Source: Ganoderma boninense (lineage: Eukaryota > Basidiomycota > Agaricomycetes > Polyporales > Polyporaceae). From it: a DNA stretch of 64,000 bases. The stretch covers positions 992,001-1,056,000 of the forward strand of contig CM035305.1 in assembly GCA_002900995.3 (NCBI GenBank), read 5' to 3'. Made by a program: the position numbers and the translations under genes. The notes beneath the pieces were generated by a model, which was given only the letters and a program-made list of their open reading frames with translations, had not been told where the DNA came from and did not search any database. Below are positions 53,724 to 64,000 of the stretch, in pieces (position 1 is the first letter of the stretch; every line of letters starts with the position of its first letter).

Positions 53724-56013
53724 AACATTAAAAAAGAACCATGTCAAGCGTGAATGTGATTTCGAACAGAGTACCGCGTCTCTTACCGGGGGCGGAACAA
53801 GCTCAATGTTGAGGTCGGTGTTCGAAGAGAGGATTATGGCGGGCTGAGCGATGCAGCTTCCGTTGTGTGTAGGCGGAGGCGGGGCAAGATGTTGCCAGTG
53901 TCGTGCTCGGGAAATCTGGGGAGCGGGAGGAAGCAGAGAGTGGGGCGGTCGGAAGAAGGTGCGGAGAAGGAGTCGGAGACGCGACCGCCACCAGACGCGT
54001 CCCTCAACCGTGGGAACAGAACGCGTCCTCCGCTCACGTGACCCCGATTCCAGCTGCTCGCCAAATCGGGGCATTCCTCGCTTTAGCCTCCACCCTCTCC
54101 TCTCCTTCTCTCATGCCGACCCTTGGCTTGATTCCATTCTATGGCTCAATATCGATCCATATATATTGCTATGCATAGGTGAGCATCGGCATGGGCTATC
54201 AAGTCAGCAGAAGATACGCTGGGACTACACATCTTCGCCGAGTGGTACGTTCGCCGCCATCTCAGTCACTAATACTCTTCCCTCCAATTTTACGGAGCGA
54301 TTGGCCAGAAATGTATCCCAGGTAATCTTTCGATATGTGAGAAATATGACCAAAACCAACCATGCGCGTGGCATTGCAAGTTCAATGCTTGAATTCATTC
54401 AAGTCGGTGGCATCGCTCCATCTGGCACCAGTCCTATCGAACATAGTCGCTGTCAGGATAATAACATCGACCTTGTTCTACCTTGGTATGTGACGATATC
54501 TTAAATTTACATGCATCACTGAAACTACCAGTCAATCATCCAGGCGCTATGTGTACCCAATTCTCGCGAAGTCCTCTGGCAACTCGTCCGTCTGTTGGAA
54601 GTGGAGCAACAGTCAAGTCAGATATAAGCCCTGGCCGTTCTTTTTGACGTATCTGCCAACGTTCACTCCAACCTGCAAGCTTGTCGGCTTCCAGAAGAGA
54701 AACCGAACGGAGCTTGTATTCGAGGGGGCATTCCGGCCCATGCTGTGGGATAGATAGTCGGTCGAAGAAACGGCTGAACCATGCCTTGCTTCCGACTTGG
54801 GATCAGCGCCACTTCTTTCATAAAGCTTGTGTTGTGTAACGTTTCTAATGCCCTATTTCTTGACAGAACTAGCTTAATATTACTTCTAACGAGCTCATCC
54901 CACACACTCCGATCAAGCGATACTTTCGCCTTCTCCGCTTCGGCGTACTTTTCTATAGGTGTCTGTCTTCAATTCCAGCTTGACCTGGATGTCTATGGCG
55001 CGTATCCGGCGGCGTCCTGCGCCCTTGAATCAGTCTACTAGACTCAACGCAGGCGGAACGCCTCAAGTATGTTCTCGATGCAACATGTCCCATGATGCTT
55101 ATACGCTCCACCGCCACGCAGCGCAGGAATCGCACTGACTCCACCATACACGGCCGCAGCGCACCTCCACATCCATTTGGCTCGTGTGCGCTCCCCCGCG
55201 GGCGGCGAGAAGGCGTCTTCTACTGTCTTCTGCGACGGTTCTCGACCCCCGCTGTCGATCGAGAAGAGCCCTACCCTGCCCTAGACACGCTTCCTCAGCG
55301 GCCACCTACACAGTCTTCGACGCTTCTTCGAGGGCCCTTTCGGGCTAGCGTGGAAGCGTGCCGTCGACATCGACGTCATTGTGCGCCATTGCACAACGCA
55401 TGGACCTGTGCCCCAGTGCACCCTTCTTAGCCTTTCTTAGCCCGCGTCGACATCGATCGCCCGGCAGTGAGGATGATCCTGGAATGCAGTGACCACACAT
55501 CGGACGCAAAGCGGCCACGGGGTCTACACGAAGTGTGGCCGACAAAGAATAGATCGCTGCCACGCTCATTTCGCCCTACAGCATAAGTATTAATTAATCC
55601 CTGCCGGCTTCTAGCTCCCATTGACAAAACATATGTATTGTTTCCCCTTGCATTTATCGCAATCGGCGATCGTTCAGCTGGGCCGGTCCCTGCTCTAACG
55701 TCACGTAGCGCGTGGCGTCATCACCGAGCGATGCGCCAAGTGTGCCATACACTGAGGTCACAAAGGGTCACCAGGATATTGACAGCGGAACAAGTAAGAA
55801 GACCTTGAAAGCGGGACAAGCCTCAACAGCGTCATCCCCCCCCTCCCCCAAGGGACAATGGGCCGCATGGCCATATAGTCGGGCGAATAGATTGAACACC
55901 GGTTGACGACGACGCTACCGTACCCGACGAACTAAGCACTGTACCCGAACCCAAAAACGCAATCCAGATAAGGACGCAGGCCGGCGGACCAGCACTGGCG
56001 CTCAGCCGCAGAG
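53724..56013. other. Intergenic, no supported gene
   Basis: This 2.3 kb interval upstream of the TPX2-domain gene starts with its probable leader and promoter. Frames on the plus strand between 54.1 and 54.8 kb are open for 200 codons or fewer and match no family. AT-rich patches occur near 54840-54900 and 55590-55650. I see no repeat or RNA gene. Confidence 0.4.
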
Positions 56014-58982
56014 TCACAACCTGAGCCCACGCCGGTACTGGACGAACGCGACGAGGTTGTCGCGGACCTCCTCGCCACGCACACGGAGCTCGCGCTCCTT
56101 CTTGCGATCGATCCCGCGCACGGCCTTCCGGACGCCCTCCGCCGACTGCACGAGCGCGTCGAGGAAACGCCCTGACCTAAAGTTTACGTCGTATGGCAGC
56201 GTCTCGTCTGAGTAAATATCGATGAGCGCAGACACGGCCTGGAGGAGCGGCTCCGTCGGCGTCGGCGGCGTCGCGGATGGAGGGAGGAGCGAGAGCAGAT
56301 ACGAGGAGATGGCCTGAGGATGCCAAAAAAGAAGCCAAGTTAGCGACGAACTCCTGCACGACGACATGCACATGTCCAACAAGAGAAAATTTTCTGAAGA
56401 AAGAAGGAAGGCCATAACGGCACCAAGGAACAGACATTATTCATTCAACACTGCAACCGAAAGCACTCACCCGGTTCGTGTCCACCGATTCTGGGTGCTG
56501 CGCGAGACACTCCAGGGTCCCAATCGTCTTCACCTTCACAGTCGGGTCCGCCGTAGCGCCGCAGAACTGCGTGAGCACCTGGACCTGCTCCTCAGTCGGC
56601 ACGAGCGCGCCCTTCCACACGTTCCCGACGCCCCAGAGCACCCCCACGCCCATGTCCCACATCTCGCGCCTCCGCTCCTGCCCAGCGCCTGCGATGTCCG
56701 TGCCCACCGCCCCGAGCGCGCGCCACACGGCATCGAAGACTGTGCGCCCGTTCTCCGGCGCAAGGCCTGAGGGCCGGCCCCCAAGCGGGGTCGCCATGGA
56801 AAGAAAGACGTTGTTCAGGCACTCGAGCGCGCTGACGTGGATCGCGCCGAGCGCTGAGGTCGTGGGCGGGTGTGCCGATGTGCCGTCGCGCGGGGGAAAC
56901 GAGAGCGGCGCCGGCTGCACGAGCTTCAGCACAGAGGCGACGAGTGTGGTGAAGAACGCGGGAGGCGGCTGCGGCGCGGCGCCCGGGGGTGGCGCGTCGA
57001 CCGCCATGTCGATGTCCTCGGACTCGTCTTGCTCGCCCTCGTCATCTGAGGCGTGGCGGGTTGCGTAATGCGAGGCATGGAAGGTTGGAATACGTCAGCA
57101 GCACGTACGGGAGGGGCTGGATGCGTCGCGGCTCATGGCCGGCGTACCTTCGTTGTCATCCTGGCCACCCGCGTCGGTCGCACCACTGAACACCTCTGGG
57201 TCAGGAAGTGTCGCGCACATGCCGGTGAGAATCTCCAGAGCGAGCTGGACCGTGCGCAGTCGCGTCTCCAGTTGCTCAAGCTCTAGCTCTGAGGCTGTCT
57301 TGTGGTCAGATTTTGGGGTGTGTTTCAAGGAGAGGTTTTCGAGCTGTGGGATTGATTCCTAGGACGTAACGTTGAGCGTGACGACAAGGTAGCGGTCGGT
57401 AAACCTTACCTGGTTGTCGAGAGCATGCTGTGCGGCCTGTGACGCTTCTTGCAGGTCTATTGAGTTCAACACCGGTTCCAGCGTCGGCAGAACCACGTCC
57501 CTGTCGAGATCTATGGTGGCGGCTATGGACGGTGGCGGGATAGGCGAGATGTTTCTCAAAATACCTGGCAGGCTTCTCAGCGACAACATAACGACCGTCC
57601 CACCATGATAACGTACCACAGCAGAGTACGCGAAGAGAGTCAGTTCGGATATCAGACGTATCCTTCCCTTTCCCGTTCGCTTTCACAGCTGCCTCAGTTG
57701 TACGCACGGTCGCGAGAAGACATGTCGTGTATTCTGCATTTGAACGGACTTCGTCGATGATGGGAGAATTCTCGTCCGTCAAGATATACAAGCACTGAGC
57801 TATTTCCATGGAGACCTTGTGAGTATCAGAAATGTTTGCACTGCGAAACCGGTATGGTACCCACCGGCTGAAGTCACGGTTGACAACGGTAACTTATCCC
57901 TGGCTGCCAGGAAGGACATCAAAAACGGCACAAGCGACATTTGGTTAATTGCGTTCAAGGCCTTGTTCGAGGTCTCTCTAGTCTTGGTCAGTTCAAGGGA
58001 CGCACTGCAGGGTAGGAGGGCGGCTGATGCACTTACGACAAGCACCACAGGATTGTTATGACATTGTCCGCAAACTCGTATACGAGTGTCTGCGCGCCCT
58101 CTGGCGCGGTTTTTGGCGACACAAGGAATTGTGACAGGGTCGTTGAGATCTAATGTATCCCATGTCTCATCTCCGCAAAATTGTCTCTAGGCGGACACAG
58201 CAATCACCTTAGGAACGAACGTTTTCAAGGGGGCTAGGATGTTCTTGTTATACATTTCAGCGCATATGTCGAAGCCACCATCAATACATAGGTTCCTGCG
58301 CATTCACAAGCCTGTTATGGCAACATGACAACTTGAGTTACGGCAATACTCACCGCAAGGAACCGGCGGCTTCGACCACAACCTCTTCTTCACTGTCCGA
58401 AAGACGAGTGATTAGTGCACCGACGATGTTCTTGCCTTGCAACAGCCGTCGCGTAGAGGGATCGTTTTGAATGAGGTTAGAAACTGCAACGCATGCCCAT
58501 TTCCTTTCCGATGGGTCAACGCTTTCTAGCTACACGGTGAGGAAATTAGCACATGCCCTGTGAAATACCAACGATGGAAGACGCCTTCGGCTAGAGAATG
58601 TGTATGTTTATAAAGGAGCATTCATTTAATTCATTGAATTAAATCGGGCGTAAAGACAGATCGGAAGTAAGATAATTAGCCATGCTTCGCGATCTCAGCG
58701 GATGAATGTAGAAATCTCTGGTGCGTCCCGATATGACCGGCAGAGTAGAATGGGGGAAGATTCAAGATACAACGGATAGAAATATTTCTCTCACTCCATG
58801 CGACAATAGAAAGGTTTATTCGTACCATTCAAGACTAGACTCACCTTTTGGATGATAGGCAAGATTGCCTCGCTCTTGGAGGACGAAGCGGACGCAGAAG
58901 CCAGTCCTTTTGGTAGATGCGAGTCCGGTACTCGCATGGGGTTGTGTCTGCGCATATTGCGCTTCTTCTGAGACTTGCCCAT
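56014..58982 (-). CDS. SYO1: SYO1-like ARM/HEAT-repeat ribosomal protein import adaptor
   Basis: Syo1 binds Rpl5 and Rpl11 together and carries them into the nucleus with the importin Kap104 for 5S RNP assembly. The start MGKSQKKRNMRRHNPMRVP at 58982 is the conserved basic N-terminus that acts as a PY-type import signal in this family. ARM-like repeats follow: LESVDPSERKWACVAVSNLIQND, NIVGALITRLSDSEEEVVVEAAGSLRNLCIDGG and ISTTLSQFLVSPKTAPEGAQ; later repeats are EIAQCLYILTDENSPII and RLRTVQLALEILTGM. An acidic stretch (DEGEQDESEDIDM, about 57010-57050) precedes the C-terminal solenoid with FFTTLVASVLKLVQP and the end FVQYRRGLRL at 56014. About nine introns are present. Intron 1 (58530-58844, 315 nt) is unusually long. 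It is head to head with FIP1, with 417 bp between start codons. Confidence 0.9.
58624..58644. repeat. AT-rich perfect inverted repeat in SYO1 intron 1
   Basis: ATTTAATTC (58624-58632) and GAATTAAAT (58636-58644) are exact reverse complements separated by ATT. It lies within the first intron of the SYO1 gene, which is about five times longer than typical introns in this window. Confidence 0.9.
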
Positions 58983-59399
58983 GGCGATAGAAGTTATGCG
59001 CGGAGCGATCGAGGGTCCTTGATCGGTCGAGGATATCGAGAGGCAGAATTGAGAGATCTGATTCTGATGCTGAGAGGGATAGATGGGGGACAGACGTCGG
59101 TGTCCTCGACGACCAAAGAGCTGTATAGCTTGTTCTTCGCAAACGTCGAAGAGCAGAACAGTGCAGGGAACAGACTGCGAATGGCTCGGACGCGTGAAAT
59201 TTCAGAGTTTAGATCACGTGCCTCGTGCATCCCCATGCATAGACGCCTAAGTGTCAACTCCCTTGTGTGCGAAACGCTCAGCTCGTTCTGTGCTCTAACG
59301 TCGGCCTCGATCTCATAGTCACTCGAAATCTTCCTCGAACAGTGCAGGTGCGTAACGATACTATGTGCGTCGTAACGTTTGGCTAAACCGTCTTGTAGC
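58983..59399. promoter_or_regulatory. Bidirectional promoter region SYO1 / FIP1
   Basis: Only 417 bp separate the two divergent start codons, so both genes should share this promoter interval. I could not identify specific factor sites with confidence. Confidence 0.6.
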
Positions 59400-61697
59400 A
59401 TGGACGACGACGACAGCTACCTTTACGGAGAGTCGAATGGCGATGAGCCGGCGAAGCCAGCAGTTCAGACATCTGGTGAGAGTCAGGTTGGAAGCGAGAG
59501 GGTCTTCGAGCCCAACCACCTTTCTTGTACCTTCTCTTTTTTGAACGCAATGGAAATTCTCATGATTCCTCTCCAACCGGTGTGATGTTCAGAGCCCCAA
59601 CCGTAAGTCGCGCTTCGTATTGACCCAAATCGTAAGCCCTCTCATGCGCGCGCTGCGGTAGAATATCCGTCGAACAAACACAGACAACACAAAGTCTGGT
59701 CGCAAAACTCGAGGAGCAAGCCGCGGACCAAGTCAATGGCGATGCTGACGCTGAGCCTGAGGAGAACGGAGGAGAGGAGGACGAGGAGGAGGACGAAAGC
59801 GAAGATGTGCGTGCTCTGGCGTTCTGCTGCATGAAACTGTCGTGGCTGATCCGACATCTCACAGGATGTTGAGATTATCATGGAGGAGCCGCAGTCGCGC
59901 TCCCTGGACTTCCGGTAGGCTGAAACATGTGCATTTATATCGTTCGACCCTATGTCAACCCTCCCGCCGCAGACATCAAAGGCAGGCTGGTACTCGCTCA
60001 ACAAGTGCGACTTTCTCGACACCACAACGCGGTACGTCCCTCCTTGCAACACAGTGTCCCCCACCTTATATCTCGTGATAGCACCCCCACAACCACAACC
60101 CTCTCTCACCACCGAGTACACACCCCGGGAGCGCGGTGGCGTCACCAAGCTTTCTTCCACCCCTCAACCTCCCTCCCAGACCCCTCAACCGACATCAGCA
60201 GCCACCCCAAGTGCTCCAGAAAAGGCGGTCGAAGGCGAGAAAGAAGCCGCGAAGGACGCCGGCCCTGACCCCAACACTCTTCCGCCCGCCACCGCTCCGC
60301 CGTCACACCCGTCAATCAACCCCGCCGTGCCAGGAACGCTAGACGGGCGCTCCATTCTCGAAGTAGACCTGAACGCGTTGGCGGAGAAGCCGTGGCGGCG
60401 ACCCGGGTCCGACCTCAGCGACTGGTTCAACTACGGCTTTGACGAGATCTCATGGGAGCTGTACTGCTACCGCCGGCGGGAGCTCGGCGACATTGCCGGC
60501 ATGCTGAAGTCCAACGTCATGGTGCGTACCCTTCCACGGCCTGGGCGCAACTACCTGTCTGAGTCCCACCTTATGTGCTTCGCTCACGCAACCCCGGCAG
60601 AACTTCGCCGGGATGTCCGAAGACCAGCTCATCGGCCTCCCGCCCGAGGTCCGCACGATGGTCATGGCGGGCGCGACCGCCGTCATGGCCGGGGCAGGCG
60701 CGGGCGGGCCCGGGGGCGGGGCATGATGCCCGGCGGGGGATGAACATGAACGGCGGGCCGATGATGGGCCAGATGATGAACATGGGCCCGATGATGAACC
60801 AGATGATGGAGATGGGCGTCGGCATGGGCGACATGGGCATGGCGCCCGACGGCAGCGGTGGGGGACAGGGCCAGGTCGGCGTCGGTGTCGGCGCGCCCGA
60901 GGGTCAGGTCGGCATGGGCATGGGCGTCGGCGAGGGCTTCGGGCCCGGGGGCGGGCCTGGCCAGGGCATGATGGGCATGGGGATGAACCCCGAGTTCGCG
61001 ATGCAGGTGCGTGGTCGTGGTGTCGTGCCGTTGTGGAAGCGGTTGGGGCGGAAGATTGACGAGCGTGTCGTGCAGGACCCGACCGCAATGGGTCAACAAA
61101 TGTATCCTGGGATGGAGGGGAGCGGTACGCCAGGCCCCGTTGCGCCTGCACCTAGTCGTGGGGTTGCGCCAGGGCAGTTCCGGGGCAGGGGAATGCCTCA
61201 GGGCATGCGTGGACGTGGGGTTCCGTTTGCGGGTCGCGGGCGAGGTTCGTTCTTCATGTCTGTTGCTTGAGATGCACTCAATGGGTAACGTTGTTTCCCA
61301 TTACCTAGGTATGCCCGCGAGACCTGCATCACCTCTGCCGCCTAATGTTCCAACTGGTCCCCGGAACAAGAACAAGTACAAAGACATTGACGGCAGTGCT
61401 CCTGCTGTAGATGGTCTTGACTATGGCGGAGGAGGCGGAGGTGGCGGCGGCGGGGGTGTGGGTGATCGTGAACGAAGCGAACGTCCGGAAAGGAGTGAAA
61501 GAAGTGAACGAAGCGAGCGCAGCGAAAGGAAAGATCGTGGGACGCCTGACCTGGATGAGAGGGATAGGAGCAGCAGGTGTGTGGTTGCGGTCTCTCCTTT
61601 CGTGAATAGCATGTTGAAGCCAGTCAGGGAACTCAGGAAAAGGCGAGGTTCACCCGGTGAGCGCGAAGAAAGTAGCAGGAGCTCAAAGCGGAGGTAA
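59400..61697 (+). CDS. FIP1: Pre-mRNA polyadenylation factor Fip1
   Basis: Fip1 is a cleavage/polyadenylation factor subunit that tethers poly(A) polymerase to the 3'-processing complex in the nucleus. The start MDDDDSYLYGESNGDEPAK is at 59400. The N-terminal half is acidic (EEDEEEDESED near 59780). The diagnostic Fip1 motif is intact: ILEVDLNALAEKPWRRPGSDLSDWFNYGFDEISWELYCYRRREL (about 60350-60490). After an intron the protein becomes strongly Gly/Met-rich (about 60640-61010), then Arg/Gly-rich (RGRGMPQGMRGRGVPFAGRGRG), with a G|GT junction into the last exon near 61311. The tail has Ser-Glu-Arg repeats (about 61475-61540) and ends SSKRR at 61697. RGG and RS/RE-like tails are known in metazoan Fip1 for RNA contact; here they suggest RNA binding by inference. 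Its 3' end faces the uL10m gene. Confidence 0.94.
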
Positions 61698-61909
61698 TCT
61701 AGTTCCAGTTGTCACTTCTTGTTGTTGGACGTCCGCTACTGTTTTTCTCTTTCAATCCGTTCATCCGTTCATCACATCACCTCTCGTATGTTGTCTTCGC
61801 TTTACACGCACACAATGTCACCACGTCGTGTGAGACGTGTGTCCACGGGAGTAAATGCCGGATTAGATGAATATATGCGCTACAAATGAGCCGAACCTCT
61901 ATATGCCCA

Positions 61910-62796
61910 TCACGAAGGCGGAGCCTGGCCATCCTGAGCCGGTGCCTCTGGTTCCTCCAAGCTCTTCTTGAATCCCTCCAGCGTCCTCTTCAGCTTCCCT
62001 CCGCTCGCCTCGCTCAGCACCATCGACAGCTGTGCCGCAGGCGCGCTCAGCAGCCCAACGATCTGCGCCCTCAACGCGTCCAGCGTCGGCAAGTCCGCCA
62101 CGCTCTGCACACTCTCCGCCTTGAACAGCCGTCCCTCGATGAGTGCTCCCAGCACCTTCAGGTCGGGGACGGGCGTGGGTCGCTGCCGTTTCGGCCGGCG
62201 GCCAGGGACGAACGCCGACTCCGCCGCCTTCTTCTCATCCTCGATCTGCTTGGGAGTCTTCGGCTTGCGTGGGGGCACGGAACGCGCGAGGACGCGGAGG
62301 ACGGCCTTGAGTTGTGGGGGGTTGAGTTCGGGGAAGGAGAGGGCGGCGAGGGTGCCCGACACGGTCTTCGCGATGTCCTTCTGCATGGTAGGATCGAATT
62401 CGTTCATGTCTCGCAGCGCCACGCCAAAGAGAGACGTCCGGAGGACGGTGAATGTAGGAAGTTCGGCGGAGGTGGGGTGGGGTGTGGGGTGGGGGATGCG
62501 AGTGACGGAGCGGGCGTGCCAGCATGCTTGGCTGCTGCGGCCGCGATGTCTGCGCGGAGCTGGACGAGACGCGTCGCAGAGAAGTCGGAGTGCTCGAAAA
62601 GAATGAGGGGTGCGGTGGAGGTGCCCTGGAGGAGACGGGTGTACTGGTTGTAGAGGTATGTCTTGCGCTCCGCGTAGACTCGTGGTGTGCCCTTCATCCG
62701 CGGGTAGACGACCGGGGACTTGAGGGAGATGGCATATGTACGAGCATGGATGAGCACCGGTCGAGCGGTGGGTAGTCGCGACGCTGCCCTCAACAT
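61910..62796 (-). CDS. Mitochondrial large-subunit ribosomal protein uL10m, with apparent frameshift
   Basis: This is a bacterial L10-like protein of the mitochondrial ribosome stalk base. The start MLRAASRLPTARPVLIHARTYA at 62796 looks like a mitochondrial targeting peptide. Then come PVVYPRMKGTPRVYAERKTYLYNQYTRLLQ and APLILFEHSDFSATRLVQLRADIAAAAAKHAG. The continuation ELPTFTVLRTSLFGVALRDMNEFDP is in another frame, and the C-terminal half (LSFPELNPPQLKAVLRVLARSVPP to ALIEGRLFKAESVQ and the final KSLEEPEAPAQDGQAPPS) is intact to the stop at 61910. The frame change falls in a G/T-only tract on the plus strand (62471-62495). No GT-AG pair can remove it. Either a base is miscounted in a homopolymer or the allele is broken. 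Identity as uL10m rests on overall pattern and is fairly, not fully, secure. Confidence 0.75.
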
Positions 62797-63114
62797 GGCG
62801 GCCACCAGTCCCGGTCAGTCAGAGTCGAGCAAGAGGTGAGCACGGCGTCTACTCAACACGCGCTTCACCACCTCCAGACTTTTGTGCTTCCCGTTTTGGA
62901 AGGTATCGTTGGTCGCCCTCAAACACGGAAGTTCGACTTGCATCACGATGGAGCACACCAAGACATTTTAAGGTGATAATTCCACTGTATAAAGTCGAAT
63001 TTTTATGTACATAATATTTTATCATAATCGAGAGTCCGACAAGACGACAGAGGAAGAAAACAATGGTTTGCTTGTCCGTAGAATTACAGGTATAGCATCC
63101 GAAATCATAGATAA

Positions 63115-64000
63115 CTATTCATTAGGAAGGAAGGGTGGATGTTCGACAATCTCAATACCCAACGTGAACACCGCCTCATGGGAAGACTGGGAACAAGTAG
63201 CGAGGAGGAGCAGGAACGTTGTCCCCGTTGTCTCCGCACGACGCGCACTACTAGTCAGAGGATACAACCCATCCTCTGTGCGCGTCGAGTCGTCGGCACG
63301 CAGAAACGGCTCGGATCGGACAACATCGTGCTCATATGGCACATCCACTCCCTTCAAAATATCGCTGGTAAGAGGAGTACCCGGAGAGAAGCGTCCCATC
63401 TGCAAATCCAAGGAAGACGAGGCGGTGTCGAACTCGATGACCAGGCGGACGATTCCATGGATGTCATGAGACAGCACGAAGACATGTTTGCGGTCGAAGG
63501 AAGACGCTGCTGACTCCACAACTATCTCCCGAACCGCAAAACCCTCCCTCATCAAAGCCGATCGACGCCATGGCGGAAACACCAACGAGCACGCCTTATT
63601 GGTATTTTCCGCTGCACCGATGGAAGGGACCTCCCACCCATGCGCCGCGCCCTTCGCGATATGGACCGGCTTGACCGAGATGCGCCCGGACTGCCGGATG
63701 CGGTCGAGCACGTCGCCCGTGAACGTGACGAGACGGTGGTCCGACCACCGATTCTTGTCTGCGCCTGGCTTCGCGGGTATGCGCCCCCCAACGAGGAGCG
63801 TCGACGTGGTCTTATGCAGGCGCATGAAGTCGCGGTACGTCGCTGCGGCGCGGAGGATGACGGCGACGAGGCGTTCATGCGTGTCCTCGCAGAGTAAGAA
63901 GCCGATCTTCGCGCTCGCCCCTATGTACATCTCGGCCTCGCCATCCTCGAAGGAGAGTAGCGGGAGCTCTGCGCGGATGCCAAAGCGCGTGGTAGTGTAC
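63115..64000 (-). CDS. Possible HET-type (heterokaryon incompatibility) protein, C-terminal part
   Basis: One open frame of 295 codons runs from the window edge to the stop at 63115, so the N-terminus lies beyond 64000. The first visible residues are YTTTRFGIRAELPLLSFEDGEAEMYIGASAKIGFLLCED, followed by RLVAVILR. This pattern (T-x-x-G-I-R-x-x-LPLL then G-x-LLCED) resembles the C-terminal halves of basidiomycete HET-domain proteins. No catalytic motif is visible and the HET domain itself would be outside the window. No introns are needed in the visible part. The family call is tentative; that this is a real coding exon is more certain, given its length and steady composition. Confidence 0.45.
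   Translation of the reverse strand, partial: YTTTRFGIRAELPLLSFEDGEAEMYIGASAKIGFLLCEDTHERLVAVILRAAATYRDFMRLHKTTSTLLVGGRIPAKPGADKNRWSDHRLVTFTGDVLDRIRQSGRISVKPVHIAKGAAHGWEVPSIGAAENTNKACSLVFPPWRRSALMREGFAVREIVVESAASSFDRKHVFVLSHDIHGIVRLVIEFDTASSSLDLQMGRFSPGTPLTSDILKGVDVPYEHDVVRSEPFLRADDSTRTEDGLYPLTSSARRAETTGTTFLLLLATCSQSSHEAVFTLGIEIVEHPPFLPNE

Noticed and set aside
53851..54760. Open frames on the plus strand upstream of the TPX2-domain gene
   Set aside because: Antisense to its leader at first, then low-quality frames with no family match and no clear splice joins.

Overview
The window is nuclear DNA of a filamentous basidiomycete, most likely an Agaricomycete such as a polypore. Genes are densely packed on both strands and almost all are cut by many short (about 50-60 nt) GT-AG introns. 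Exons are GC-rich, and the recognisable proteins are fungal housekeeping families. No bacterial signals, CRISPR arrays, tRNA or rRNA genes, or recognisable transposons were seen.

Left part (1-31.7 kb), in order: 3' part of condensin subunit SMC4 (+); a CDK-like CMGC kinase, tail to tail with it (-); a roughly 3 kb gene-poor gap; an NRAMP divalent-metal transporter (+); ribosome-biogenesis factor UTP14 (-); a cytochrome P450 (-); the ubiquitin-eL40 fusion (-); a Gfd2/YDR514C-like DEDD exonuclease-fold protein lacking one expected catalytic Asp (+); delta-COP (-); a Kv-beta type aldo/keto reductase with an apparent 1-nt frameshift (-); a secreted fasciclin-domain protein (+); and a five-exon gene of unknown function (+).

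Middle (31.7-50.5 kb): about 19 kb with no gene I can support. The DNA is GC-rich with simple repeats and palindromes. The plus strand is purine/G-rich at about 42.9-44.4 kb and pyrimidine/C-rich at about 44.9-47.4 kb, with an AT-rich switch near 44.57 kb. This looks like a divergent regulatory or non-coding transcription unit and is the least explained part of the window.

Right part (50.5-64 kb): a protein with a C-terminal TPX2-type microtubule/spindle domain (-); the ribosomal-protein import adaptor SYO1 (-), head to head with the polyadenylation factor FIP1 (+); mitochondrial ribosomal protein uL10m with an apparent frameshift in a G/T-rich tract (-); and the C-terminal part of a possible HET-type protein running off the end (-).

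The genes do not form one pathway. Four of them do serve ribosome production (UTP14, ubiquitin-eL40, SYO1, uL10m). Two conserved genes carry single-base frame breaks at homopolymers, so sequence error should be excluded before either is called a pseudogene. Exon boundaries were worked out by eye from GT/AG sites and family conservation. Outer limits are start and stop codons unless stated.
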